Assembly: GCA_021847835.1 (NCBI GenBank)
Contig: JAJZPR010000001.1
Span: forward strand, 1 to 64,000
Direction: 5' to 3'
Source of the DNA: Pseudomonadota bacterium
Lineage (GTDB): Bacteria > Pseudomonadota > Gammaproteobacteria > Burkholderiales > Thiobacillaceae
Length of the DNA: 64,000 nucleotides
Part shown: positions 39,266 to 47,616 of the stretch, piece after piece
Layout of the letters: each line of letters opens with the position of its first letter
How positions within the stretch are numbered: the first letter of the stretch is position 1
The notes under the pieces: generated by a model
What the model was told of the DNA's origin: nothing
Database searches by the model: none
What the model saw: the letters and a program-made list of their open reading frames with translations, nothing else
Made by a program: the position numbers and the translations under genes

Positions 39266-39666
39266 TTTATTGGTTTGATGGTTGGCCTATCGGCACGAAA
39301 CATAAGTTCTGTGTTGCCTCCTTCCACAAACAGAACTGCGTCGTATTCCTGGTGAGATGCCAGGCATTCAGCACCCATCTTTCGCTCGAACCGCCCAGGC
39401 TTGCCGGTGAACTCTGCGACGAGCCCGGAATATTCAAATTCAAGAATGACGAACAGGCCATTGCTTGAATGGTCCTCTGCGCCCCTCTTTTCCATCGCCA
39501 AAAATCTGAAACCGCATTCCATTCGGTTTGAATGTTGCGAGCGCGACCAGCCTCCACAATGCTCGCCTGCCAATAGACCATGCCTGCAAATCGAATCCAC
39601 GTTTTCGGCTGGGGTTGCGTGGTAAAGAATCACGCCAGATAGTTGAAGCGGCCTGAAGTTCATCAT
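39244..39666 (-). CDS. predicted ADP-ribosyltransferase-fold protein
   Basis: A 140-residue protein with GVILYHATPAENVDSICRHG near residues 10-30, the H-x-T strand and helix common to ART-like and RNA 2'-phosphotransferase-like enzymes. Near the end NTELMFRADRPTIKPI looks like the closing glutamate strand and I-K-P-I of such folds. It is the only gene of the left half on the minus strand, has lower GC than its neighbours, and overlaps the primase end by 22 bases. It could be a toxin, defence or anti-defence enzyme. The family call is tentative. Confidence 0.5.
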   Translation of the reverse strand: MMNFRPLQLSGVILYHATPAENVDSICRHGLLAGEHCGGWSRSQHSNRMECGFRFLAMEKRGAEDHSSNGLFVILEFEYSGLVAEFTGKPGRFERKMGAECLASHQEYDAVLFVEGGNTELMFRADRPTIKPINQSGVSQ

Positions 39667-39718
39667 TATCACCTTGTCTGTGCCCGCTCGCTTCGCTCGC
39701 AGGCCCCGCTTTCAAAAA

Positions 39719-39731
39719 CACACCCCACGCA
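39719..39731 (-). other. candidate oriT nic region (F-like)
   Basis: The minus strand reads TGCGTGGGGTGTG, the same 13 bases that I recall around the nick of the F plasmid (TGCGTGGGGTGT^G). It lies in the intergenic region just upstream of the relaxosome and transfer genes, and the relaxase encoded downstream is of the MOBF class, as in F. A nick here would send the replication genes in first and the transfer genes last, the usual polarity. Confidence 0.65.
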
Positions 39732-39766
39732 CTGCGCGCCGCGCTAAAACCGCTGAAACCCTTGGG

Positions 39767-39856
39767 CCGCAACGCTTTCCGCGTTTACAGCGCGTATACA
39801 TCCGGGGCGCGTTTTTCCCCGCTTTCGTTCTCCCGCAACGCTTTCCGCGTTTACAG
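39767..39856 (+). repeat. 24-bp direct repeats upstream of the relaxosome genes
   Basis: A 24-base sequence containing CGCAACGCTTTCCGCGTTTA occurs at 39767-39790 and 39833-39856, exactly 66 bp apart. It sits between the candidate nic site and the first accessory gene, a usual place for sites bound by relaxosome or regulatory proteins. Confidence 0.7.
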
Positions 39857-39919
39857 AAAAAATGACCGCGCCCGGCAGATATTAGTTTGTCTTGTCCATT
39901 TTTTCAAAGGAGGTCATCC

Positions 39920-40123
39920 ATGGATCGGGTCGAACTTTTGCAGCAGCGCTTGGCCAAGGCCAAGGCCGCGCTGCGCGAGGCCAAGCGGCGCGAGAAAGAG
40001 AAAGAAGAGCGGCGCGTTTTTGATCTGGTCCGCCGCTCTGGGCTGACGCTGCCGGAACTTGAAAAAATGCTGTCCGCCACGCCCGCGCCGGACAGCAAAA
40101 ACAACAGCGGGGCCTGCGAATGA
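39920..40123 (+). CDS. small charged relaxosome/TraD-like accessory protein
   Basis: A 67-residue protein: a long charged coiled coil (LLQQRLAKAKAALREAKRRE) followed by RRVFDLVRRSGLTLPELEKML. Small plasmid proteins of this form are often annotated as conjugal transfer protein TraD or MobC-like and lie beside oriT. It has an unusually strong AAAGGAGGT ribosome site. Its stop overlaps the next ATG (ATGA). Confidence 0.65.
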   Translation: MDRVELLQQRLAKAKAALREAKRREKEKEERRVFDLVRRSGLTLPELEKMLSATPAPDSKNNSGACE

Positions 40124-40404
40124 GCAGGTCGGTTGTTTCACTTCGGTTGAGCACCGCTGAGCTTCAATTCGTTGACCGACTGGCGGCAGAAAGGGGCGTC
40201 ACTCGCGCGGCTGCCCTGCATCAACTTTTTCTCCAGCAAGTCGCCCTAGTCGAGATCGAAAAAACGGTGGTGGCGATTGTCGATTCCCGGCTCTCCGGTA
40301 TGCGTGCAGAGCTTCAAGAACTGCGCCGGGAAATCGGCGATTCGGTGAAGCGCGATGACCTTATCAAGGCCACGAACTTCCTCGTGAAGGAGCTGAAAAA
40401 ATGA
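40120..40404 (+). CDS. ribbon-helix-helix relaxosome protein
   Basis: A 94-residue protein. The N-terminus SRSVVSLRLSTAELQFVDRL AAERGVTRAAALHQLF (two pieces) is a typical ribbon-helix-helix strand and helix pair as in CopG, TraY or TrwA. The C-terminal half is a coiled coil (MRAELQELRREIGDSVK). Its location by oriT and before the coupling protein suggests an oriT-binding accessory factor. It overlaps the next gene by four bases. Confidence 0.75.
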   Translation: MSRSVVSLRLSTAELQFVDRLAAERGVTRAAALHQLFLQQVALVEIEKTVVAIVDSRLSGMRAELQELRREIGDSVKRDDLIKATNFLVKELKK

Positions 40405-40715
40405 CTGCGAAACAAGCAATCAGCGATAGCGTTTTTAGACTCAAACTTTACGCCGGCGCGCTGTTTGCCGGCGCGTGGAGCGGCGGCGTTTTTTACGTCA
40501 TCTACCTATCCGACGGCGCTGCAGATGACATCCCGAAATTTATCCAGTTCGTCGGCATGATTTGGCCGAGTTTCCAAACTGAAATCCTCATCTCAACCGC
40601 TGCGGGCGCGGCGTTGTTCTGGTGGCTCGCCTGGATGATTCTGGCGAAGCCTTGGCGCGATTCTTCAGCACCACCCCCGGCCGCTGCCCGCGTGCGCACG
40701 CCTTGGGACAAGTAA
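40401..40715 (+). CDS. small two-helix membrane protein of the transfer module
   Basis: A 104-residue protein with hydrophobic helices at about residues 15-35 (LYAGALFAGAWSGGVFYVIY) and 60-83 (ILISTAAGAALFWWLAWMIL), and a proline-rich tail. It has no recognised family. It is translationally coupled to the RHH gene and lies 25 bp before the coupling protein, so it may assist that protein in the membrane. Confidence 0.65.
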   Translation: MTAKQAISDSVFRLKLYAGALFAGAWSGGVFYVIYLSDGAADDIPKFIQFVGMIWPSFQTEILISTAAGAALFWWLAWMILAKPWRDSSAPPPAAARVRTPWDK

Positions 40716-40740
40716 CCCAATTTTTTTCAAGGAGAAACAA

Positions 40741-42348
40741 ATGATTCTTTTCATGTTGCTGGCCGCTCAGTCTTTCTATTTTCGCCTCTATCTCTACCCG
40801 CGCCACGAGAAAAACTGGATGCGGATTTTGGGAAACGGCAGCGCCCTGTCCTCCGCCGCCTCGTTTTTGGTCTGGAACGACCCTTTCAGCCTGGCGGCCT
40901 GGGCCGGTTTTACGTTGGGCGGCGCGGCTGTGGTCTGGATTTGGTTCAACAAATCGAAACCCGGCAGCGACCATTTGCGCGGCCAGGTGCTCGTGCCCGG
41001 CGACGAGGTGGTCCGGGAGATCAAGCGCCAGAAAATGGAAACCCGCCTTGAGATCGGCGAGGTGCCCATCCCCATCAGTGTCGAGGATCGCGGCTTCCTG
41101 TTGGCTGGCTCACCCGGAACCGGCAAGAGCCAGGCGATCACCCGCTGCCTCGACACCCTGCAGTCAGACGGCCATCGGGCCGTCATCGCAGACGCGAGCG
41201 GGATCTTCTACAGCCGCTATGCTACAACCGCCTCCGTGTTGTTCAACCCGTACGACCGCCGCAGCGTGGTTTGGTCCCCCCTTGCCGACATCACCAGCCC
41301 GGAAGACTGCGCTGCGATGGCGCGCTCGATCATCCCTGATGGCGATGGCGATTCGAGCGAATGGAACGGCTACGCGCAGACTCTTCTGGAAGCCGTCCTG
41401 GAACACGCCTGGGAATCGAACCTCGCCACTGGCGAAGTCCTGCGCCTGGCGACTGTCGCCAGCGCGGACGAACTGCGCCAGACCCTCCAGCCCGGCCCAG
41501 TCATGGCTTTGCTCGACAAGGACGCCTCGCGGATGCTTGGGTCGATTCGCGCCATCACCGGACGCTACCTCAAGCCCTTCACCGCGCTCGACCAGGCCGC
41601 TGGCCGTGATGCTTTCAGCATACGTTCGTTCATCACTAACGAAAGCGGCTGGCTCTTCGTCACGTATAAGCAATCCCAGCGAGACGCCATGCGGCCCCTG
41701 ATCGCCTGTGCTCTGGACATCGCCAGCAGGGCTATCCTCGACCTGCCACCGGCTGCCGGCGACCGCTCGCAGCAGCGCCGGACGTGGTTTGTGCTCGATG
41801 AACTGCCACTGCTTGGCCGCATTTCTAGTCTCGTCGCGCTTTTAACCAATGGTAGCAAGCACGGTGCGGCGGTGATTGGAGGTATCCAGACAATTTCACA
41901 AATCCGCGAAACCTACGGCCGGGAGCAAGCCCAAACCATCCTGTCCACCCTCGGCACCTGGTTAACCCTCCGTGTTACTGATACGGAAACCGCCGATTAC
42001 ATGTCGCGCGCCCTGGGTGATGAAGAAATCCGCCGTGTGATCCAGTCCGGCGGCGAAGGCGGTACAACCGGGAACCGCAGCACCTCCGAAAACTGGTCCG
42101 AGCAATACACCACCCAGCGCGTGGTGATGCCATCCGAACTGCAAAACCTCCCCGATCTGTGCGGCTATTTGAACATCGCTGGCCCGCTTCCCGCCTGCCC
42201 CGTGCGTCTTCCGCTCGCCGAGCAGCGCGCCCCTGTTGCCGAGCCTTTCGTCCAGGCTGAACGAAAGCCGCGTCAGGCCGCCATTGAGAATGACGAGCAA
42301 GAGCAAGACGCAGCTCAAGCTGAAAAGCCGACCGAGTTTTCGTTGTGA
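40741..42348 (+). CDS. traD: type IV coupling protein (TraD/TrwB family)
   Basis: A 535-residue ATPase that links the relaxosome to a secretion channel. Two N-terminal helices (about residues 1-20 and 35-65) anchor it. The soluble domain has Walker A LLAGSPGTGKSQAI near 120 and Walker B RRTWFVLDELPLLGRI near 345, then the IGGIQTISQIRETYG and TWLTLRVTDTETADYMS motifs of the family. The C-terminus is acidic (ENDEQEQDAAQAEKPTEF), a usual relaxosome contact. It precedes the relaxase by 11 bp. Confidence 0.9.
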   Translation: MILFMLLAAQSFYFRLYLYPRHEKNWMRILGNGSALSSAASFLVWNDPFSLAAWAGFTLGGAAVVWIWFNKSKPGSDHLRGQVLVPGDEVVREIKRQKMETRLEIGEVPIPISVEDRGFLLAGSPGTGKSQAITRCLDTLQSDGHRAVIADASGIFYSRYATTASVLFNPYDRRSVVWSPLADITSPEDCAAMARSIIPDGDGDSSEWNGYAQTLLEAVLEHAWESNLATGEVLRLATVASADELRQTLQPGPVMALLDKDASRMLGSIRAITGRYLKPFTALDQAAGRDAFSIRSFITNESGWLFVTYKQSQRDAMRPLIACALDIASRAILDLPPAAGDRSQQRRTWFVLDELPLLGRISSLVALLTNGSKHGAAVIGGIQTISQIRETYGREQAQTILSTLGTWLTLRVTDTETADYMSRALGDEEIRRVIQSGGEGGTTGNRSTSENWSEQYTTQRVVMPSELQNLPDLCGYLNIAGPLPACPVRLPLAEQRAPVAEPFVQAERKPRQAAIENDEQEQDAAQAEKPTEFSL

Positions 42349-42359
42349 GGTAACGGAAG

Positions 42360-45209
42360 ATGGTTTGCTCAGTTTCCTCAATCAAAAGCAGCGGCGCCGC
42401 CAGCGCCTATTACAGCCAGACCGACGACTACTACCGTGACGCCGGCCACGCGCCGACCGCCTGGGCGGGCAAGGGCGCGGAAGCCCTTGGCCTGCGCGGT
42501 GAAGTCTCAACAGCGCAGGCCGAAGCCATGCTGGAAGGCCGGCTTCCCAACGGCGAGCGTGTGGGTGGCAGGGGCCACCGGCCCGGCTGGGATGCCACTT
42601 TCTCGGCCCCCAAAAGCGTTTCCGTCGCCGCCTATGTCCACGGTGACGACCGGCTGATCGGAGCGCACGATGCGGCAGTGCGCGAAGCCATCGGCTTCCT
42701 GGAGCGCGAGACGGCGGCGACCCGGATCCGCGAAGGCAACGCGATCCGCACGGAGGCCACCAGCAACCTGGTGGCGGCGACTTACCGGCACGACACCAAC
42801 CGGGAAGGCGAGCCGCAACTGCACACCCATTCGGTCATTATGAATGTGACGCAGAGCGCCGACGGGCAATGGCGTAGCCTGGAATCGAAGCCACTTTACC
42901 GGCTCCAAACCGAGGCTGGCGCCGTGTACCGCGCCGCCCTAGCCCGCGAATGCGAGCGGCTGGGCTACACCATCGAGAAAACCCAGGAAGGCAAACATCC
43001 CAGCTTCGAGCTGCGCGACGTGTCGAAGGTCGAAGCTGGGGTGTTCAGCAGCCGCTCCCAGCAGATCGACCGTGAGCTGGAACGAATGGGGCTGACCCGC
43101 GAAACCGCGACCGCCGAACAGAAGCAGATCGCCGCGCTCAATACCCGCCAGGCGAAAGAAAACCTCGACCGTGGGAACCTCCTGCTCGAATGGCGCGAGC
43201 AAGCCCGCGCCGCAGGCTTTGAGCCTGGGCAGCGGCCGGAGACGCGCGAGATCGAGGCAGGGGAGTACCAGCGCCGTGCTGATGAGGCGGTGAAGTCTGC
43301 CATCGAGCACCTGTCCGAACGCGAAACCCGCTTTACCGAAAAGCAAATCGTCACCGAAGCACGGAAAATCGGCATGGGCGGGATCGACGACCGTGACATC
43401 AAGTCCGCCATCGACCGCGCCGAGACTCGGCACGACCTGGCGCGCACAACCACGCGCCAGTTCGACGCGATCACCGGCCAGAAGCAGCAGCAGGCTGGCT
43501 ACACAACGCGCGAGGCGCAGCAGACCGAAATGAAGATGCTGGCGCATGCCGACCGCGCTGCCGGAGCCGCAAGGCCAGCTATGAGCGCCGAGGCCGCTGA
43601 GTCTGCAATCCACGCTCAGGAAGGGAAGACCGGATTCAAATTCAACGAAGCCCAGGTGGAAGCCACACGCGCCGTGTTGGCCGGCCAGGATCGCATCACG
43701 CTCATCCAGGGCTACGCCGGTACTGCCAAGACCACCTCAGTCCTGGCCGCTTCATCCGATGCCCTGCGCCAGCAGGGTTACGAAGTCGTGGCGCTGGCGC
43801 CGACTCACAGCGCCGCAAAAACCTTGGGCGACAGCATCGGCGCGGAATCGCAGACCGTTGCCAAGTTCCTCAACAGTCAGCACCAGCCCACCGCAGACGG
43901 CCGGCGCGTCTACATGGTGGACGAAGCTTCCATGCTGTCCGCCCGCGACATGGAAAGGCTCCTGGAGCGCACCCAGCACGGCAGGCTGATCCTGGTCGGC
44001 GACGTGAAGCAGCTCGGCAGCGTGGAGGCCGGCGCCGCTTTCCGTCAACTGCAAACGGAAAGCAGCCTGCGAACTCAAGTCCTCGATCAAATTGTTCGGC
44101 AACGCAATGACGAACTGAAACAGGCTGTCTATGACGCCATCCGGGGTGATGCGCGCGGGGCCATGGAGAAGGTGGAGGTGCGCGAACTCAACACCCGCGA
44201 AGCGCGCGTTGCCGAGATCGCTAAAACCTATTCCGCTCTCGACCGCGCGGAGCGCGAGAAGACCATCGTCATCGCGCCAGGTCGTGATGACCGACGAGAG
44301 ATAAACGAGGCCGTCAGAGCCGAATTAAAGGCTCGTGGCGAGCTTGGAGAGGACCGGGCAATACAAACCCTCGACCGGAAGGATTTGACCAAGGTGGAGG
44401 CCTCCAGAGCGGCCAGCTATTCCGTCGGCGATCATGTGCAAGCCGTACGCAACTATCAAAGCCTCGGCCTCAAGAAGGGAGAGTCGGCGCGCGTGGTGGC
44501 GGTGGACGTGCACAACAACAAGCTCACCATCGAGAACGCACGAGGCGAGCAGAAACGGATCGACCCTGCCAAATACGCGAAGCTGCAGGCCTTCGAGCCT
44601 CGTGAAATGCAGGTCTCAGTCGGCGACCGCCTGGTCAACCGTGAGAACACCGACCGGCTCAAGAACGGCGCTGTTCTCCACGTCGAGAAAGTCACTGACA
44701 CCCACGTTCACGCGCGCGCCCGCGACGGCAAGCTGCACAAACTCGACGTGAGAAAAGACGACCACAAGCTCGACCACGGCTACGCGCAGACCGGCCATGA
44801 AGCCCAGGGGCGCACATGCAAGAACGTCTTGATCCATGCGGAAAGCAACCGCGTGAACCTCCAGAATCAGCAGAACGCTTACGTGGCGTTGTCCCGCGCC
44901 ACCGACAACGCCAAGGTCTACACGGACTCGCGCGAGCGCCTCGCCGAGCAGATCGAGCGCGAATCCGGCCAGAAGGAAACCGCGCTTGATCGTTCCGAAT
45001 CCGAAAACGATAAGACATTTCAGAATCAGAAAGACAGTTCTGAAAACGATAAGTCATTTCAGAAAGACATTTCCGAATCGGAAATCAGTTTCGGAAACAG
45101 CGTCGAGGTCGAGCAGGCTCAGGCCGCGCCGTGGGATGTGTCGCAGCCGCAGCCAGAACATGACCGCGACCCGCACATATTAGGGAAGGAGAACGAAATT
45201 GAGCGATGA
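42360..45209 (+). CDS. traI: MOBF relaxase-helicase (TraI/TrwC family)
   Basis: A 949-residue protein that nicks oriT and unwinds DNA. The relaxase domain (1-300) has two tyrosine pairs (Tyr17-18 and Tyr24-25 in SAYYSQTDDYYRD), the FSAPKSVSV segment and the metal-binding QLHTHSVIMN near residue 155. The RecD-like helicase (about 400-870) has motif I GYAGTAKTTSV, MVDEASMLSARD and the C-terminal GHEAQGRTCKNV and YVALSRATDNAK. The tail repeats NDKTFQNQKDSSENDKSFQK, probably a flexible linker. Confidence 0.93.
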   Translation: MVCSVSSIKSSGAASAYYSQTDDYYRDAGHAPTAWAGKGAEALGLRGEVSTAQAEAMLEGRLPNGERVGGRGHRPGWDATFSAPKSVSVAAYVHGDDRLIGAHDAAVREAIGFLERETAATRIREGNAIRTEATSNLVAATYRHDTNREGEPQLHTHSVIMNVTQSADGQWRSLESKPLYRLQTEAGAVYRAALARECERLGYTIEKTQEGKHPSFELRDVSKVEAGVFSSRSQQIDRELERMGLTRETATAEQKQIAALNTRQAKENLDRGNLLLEWREQARAAGFEPGQRPETREIEAGEYQRRADEAVKSAIEHLSERETRFTEKQIVTEARKIGMGGIDDRDIKSAIDRAETRHDLARTTTRQFDAITGQKQQQAGYTTREAQQTEMKMLAHADRAAGAARPAMSAEAAESAIHAQEGKTGFKFNEAQVEATRAVLAGQDRITLIQGYAGTAKTTSVLAASSDALRQQGYEVVALAPTHSAAKTLGDSIGAESQTVAKFLNSQHQPTADGRRVYMVDEASMLSARDMERLLERTQHGRLILVGDVKQLGSVEAGAAFRQLQTESSLRTQVLDQIVRQRNDELKQAVYDAIRGDARGAMEKVEVRELNTREARVAEIAKTYSALDRAEREKTIVIAPGRDDRREINEAVRAELKARGELGEDRAIQTLDRKDLTKVEASRAASYSVGDHVQAVRNYQSLGLKKGESARVVAVDVHNNKLTIENARGEQKRIDPAKYAKLQAFEPREMQVSVGDRLVNRENTDRLKNGAVLHVEKVTDTHVHARARDGKLHKLDVRKDDHKLDHGYAQTGHEAQGRTCKNVLIHAESNRVNLQNQQNAYVALSRATDNAKVYTDSRERLAEQIERESGQKETALDRSESENDKTFQNQKDSSENDKSFQKDISESEISFGNSVEVEQAQAAPWDVSQPQPEHDRDPHILGKENEIER

Positions 45210-45390
45210 ACGAAAAAACCAAACCCAAGCGAAGCCCCAGGGCGGCGCGATGCTGGCCGCCCTGCCTACCGAAATGCTGCCGCGAAAGCAGCCGAGCGGC
45301 GAAAACAAAATCATCGCCACCCTCCGCGAAGCGCGGCTTCGGGAAACCGCGCCCGCGCCCACCATCCTCAGTCAAAGGAACCGCAAATGA
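45199..45390 (+). CDS. small conserved-position protein between relaxase and trbJ
   Basis: A 63-residue protein beginning with TTG behind AAGGAG, overlapping the relaxase end by 11 bases and the trbJ-like start by four (ATGA). It contains GGAMLAALPTEMLPRK and KIIATLREARLRE. The tight packing argues for a real coupled gene, but no family is known and it has no signal peptide. Confidence 0.5.
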   Translation: MSDERKNQTQAKPQGGAMLAALPTEMLPRKQPSGENKIIATLREARLRETAPAPTILSQRNRK

Positions 45391-46133
45391 AACTGAAAAC
45401 CCTTTCCCTTACTACCCTTGCGCTGGCTCTTCCCGCCCACGCCGGTGGCGCCACCGGCGGCGCCACCGAAGTGACTCAGCTCCTCAACCATATAGAGCTG
45501 GTGGCTCAGGTCGGCGAGGCCGTGCAGACCACATCGAACACGCTGATGACGGCGCAGGCCACCATACAGATGCTTCGGCAGCTTTCGCCTGACGTGGTTT
45601 CGCAGATGACCGGGCTTCCCATCGACCAGGTGGCGAAGCTGGCCGAGGCTTACACCGTCATGAGCCAGGCGACGCAGGTTTACCAGGATGCCGAAGCTGT
45701 GCTCAGGAAGGCGCAGCAGGACGCCGCGAGGCTCAAGATTCCGCCGTCCGAGCTGCTTCGATACAAGGCCGAGGCGGCCTACAGGCATGGCGGCATCTAC
45801 CAGCAGACCTACGAGCAGGAACAAGCCAAGCTCAAGCGCCTGGCCGAAGTTTCTGCCGACGTGCAGCGGCAGGCCGAGGAGGTGAAGAGCATCGACGCCA
45901 ACGTGAAGGGTATCCAGTTCCTCGCCGGCCAGAACGTCAAGATGCAGGCCGTCCTGGGGCTGATCGGCGACTCGATTCACACGGCGAATGCGAATGCGGC
46001 GATGGCGGCGGAACAAGAGAAGCAGGAAAGGATGCGCGCGGCCACGCAGGAAGCCGAGATGCTGGAAGCCCGCCGCCGGGCGACGCAGACACCGGAGAGC
46101 AAGATCAGGCTCCCCGGCGAAGTGCTCAAGTAA
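45387..46133 (+). CDS. trbJ: TrbJ/VirB5-like transfer protein
   Basis: A 248-residue exported protein: signal peptide 1-19 ending PAHAG, then a mainly alpha-helical body (LLNHIELVAQVGEAVQTTSN, TYEQEQAKLKRLAEVSADVQ, GIQFLAGQNVKMQAVLG). The layout matches TrbJ, the VirB5-type minor pilin or adhesin of P-type transfer systems. It is the first of two mating-pair components here, followed by a small membrane protein and the TrbL-like protein. Confidence 0.8.
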   Translation: MKLKTLSLTTLALALPAHAGGATGGATEVTQLLNHIELVAQVGEAVQTTSNTLMTAQATIQMLRQLSPDVVSQMTGLPIDQVAKLAEAYTVMSQATQVYQDAEAVLRKAQQDAARLKIPPSELLRYKAEAAYRHGGIYQQTYEQEQAKLKRLAEVSADVQRQAEEVKSIDANVKGIQFLAGQNVKMQAVLGLIGDSIHTANANAAMAAEQEKQERMRAATQEAEMLEARRRATQTPESKIRLPGEVLK

Positions 46134-46143
46134 GGAGACAAAC

Positions 46144-46398
46144 ATGAGCGAGAAAAAGAATCCGAATCCTGTCGTCCATCTCACCGCCTGGCTTGTCGAA
46201 CACGACCAGGCCGAGCGTGCGCGGCTGATCGAAGAGTTGGAGCAACGCAAGGCTGCTGGCGAAGAGCCGAGCGGGGGGTGGCAGGGGTGGAAGCGTTTCG
46301 CGGTCTATTTTGCCGACCGTTACCCGTATAGCGCGGCCTTCCTGCCGTTCGCGATTTCGCTCTACATCGTTTCCTTTATTCAGATTATGGGAGGCTGA
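46144..46398 (+). CDS. small single-helix membrane protein
   Basis: An 84-residue protein with a charged N-terminal part (LVEHDQAERARLIEELEQRK) and one C-terminal membrane helix (YPYSAAFLPFAISLYIVSFIQ, residues 60-80). AAGGAGA lies six bases before the ATG. It sits between the trbJ- and trbL-like genes, the position of TrbK-type entry exclusion proteins in IncP plasmids, but it lacks a lipobox, so that identity is not supported. Confidence 0.6.
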   Translation: MSEKKNPNPVVHLTAWLVEHDQAERARLIEELEQRKAAGEEPSGGWQGWKRFAVYFADRYPYSAAFLPFAISLYIVSFIQIMGG

Positions 46399-46400
46399 AC

Positions 46401-47393
46401 ATGGCGCTCGGAGACGTTGCCGGCCTGCTGGAGCCGCTGATTACCACCGCCGAGGGGATGGGCGGCGCATTCGTGCCCATCGGCCGCGTGCTGCTTGCGC
46501 TGGCCGTCACGCTTGCCCTGGCGTTCGCTGTCTACGATTGGTGGATGGGGTCTGTTTCCGGCGCCGTCTCGCGCGCCGTCCGTGCGGGTATCATCCTCAC
46601 CATCCCGCTTTACCTGCTGTCCGGCAGCAACTGGCAGACGGACATGAAAATTTTCACCAAATTTTTTGCAAGCGACCTGACTGCGCCTGTGCTGGCCGCG
46701 ACCAATAGCAACAGCGGGGTGCGGGCGATCAGGAATACCATCACGAAGATTTCGACGAGCATGTTCCCGAACACCAGGCAGGCCGAGGACAACCGAAGTG
46801 CCTGGGAGAAGGTGCGCGACTTCATCACCAGCGAACAAACCGTTGGCGGCGCGGTATTCAGTGCGCTCACCGAGGCTTTCTTCGAGTTGCTGCTGTTCTT
46901 TATTTCCGCCTTTCTTGTCGTCGCGCTCATTGCCGCGCTCTATGGTCCTCTGCTGGCGTTTCAAATTGGGGTGATTCTTGGACCGTTACTGCTGGCCTGG
47001 TTGCCGTTTCAGCCTATGGCGCACCTGTCTCGCAACTGGCTCCAGTTCATGCTTTCACAAGGCTTCGCCCTGGTCGTCGGCATCACGATAGCCGTCATCG
47101 CTGCGGCCAGCATCGAGAACTACACAAACTCAATGGCGCTGATGGGTGGCGACCCGAGCCTGCCCTGGTACGAAGAACTGGCGGCCAAGCTCGGCGGTTT
47201 CATGGCGTCCTCGGCCGTGATCCTGTTCGTCGCGTGGATGCTTTTCCGCGCCGATGACATCGCGGCTGCGTTGATCGGTGGCGGCGGAGCTGGCACCGGC
47301 GGAGTCGGCGCGGTAATCCTGAATAAAATCCAACCCAAAGGCACGCCGAAGGCCGGCGATAAGAAGGGCGGCGGCGGTGGAAAAGACGATTAA
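46401..47393 (+). CDS. trbL: TrbL/VirB6-like polytopic transfer protein
   Basis: A 330-residue inner-membrane protein with six hydrophobic segments: about residues 25-45, 55-75, 155-180 (FFELLLFFISAFLVVALIAA), 185-205, 215-240 and 270-290. The LLAWLPFQPMAHLSRNWLQFMLSQGFALVVG region fits the VirB6/TrbL family. The glycine- and lysine-rich tail is cytosolic or periplasmic linker. It would form part of the inner-membrane channel, yet the ATPases and core proteins that normally accompany it are absent. Confidence 0.8.
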   Translation: MALGDVAGLLEPLITTAEGMGGAFVPIGRVLLALAVTLALAFAVYDWWMGSVSGAVSRAVRAGIILTIPLYLLSGSNWQTDMKIFTKFFASDLTAPVLAATNSNSGVRAIRNTITKISTSMFPNTRQAEDNRSAWEKVRDFITSEQTVGGAVFSALTEAFFELLLFFISAFLVVALIAALYGPLLAFQIGVILGPLLLAWLPFQPMAHLSRNWLQFMLSQGFALVVGITIAVIAAASIENYTNSMALMGGDPSLPWYEELAAKLGGFMASSAVILFVAWMLFRADDIAAALIGGGGAGTGGVGAVILNKIQPKGTPKAGDKKGGGGGKDD

Positions 47394-47403
47394 GGAGAAG
47401 GTC

Positions 47404-47616
47404 ATGCTGAAAAAGCGAAAACAACGCATCTACATTTTTGGTATCCCATTGAAGGGCGAACCAGGCGATCCGGTGGGCAACCCGCCGGGGTGGTATAGCA
47501 AGCTGCTCACCGTCGCGCTGGATGTCGGCATGGCCTTTTTCCTGGTGGACCTGTACTTGTTTTTCAGTCTGGTGTCGCAGCTCAACCAGTCGAGCGCCCT
47601 GCCGTGGGTGAGATGA
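47404..47616 (+). CDS. small membrane protein downstream of trbL
   Basis: A 70-residue protein with a basic start (MLKKRKQRIYIFGIPLKGEP) and one helix near residues 36-60 (LLTVALDVGMAFFLVDLYLFF). AAGGAGAAGG lies just before the ATG. No family was recognised. Short spacing to trbL suggests the same transcript. Confidence 0.65.
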   Translation: MLKKRKQRIYIFGIPLKGEPGDPVGNPPGWYSKLLTVALDVGMAFFLVDLYLFFSLVSQLNQSSALPWVR

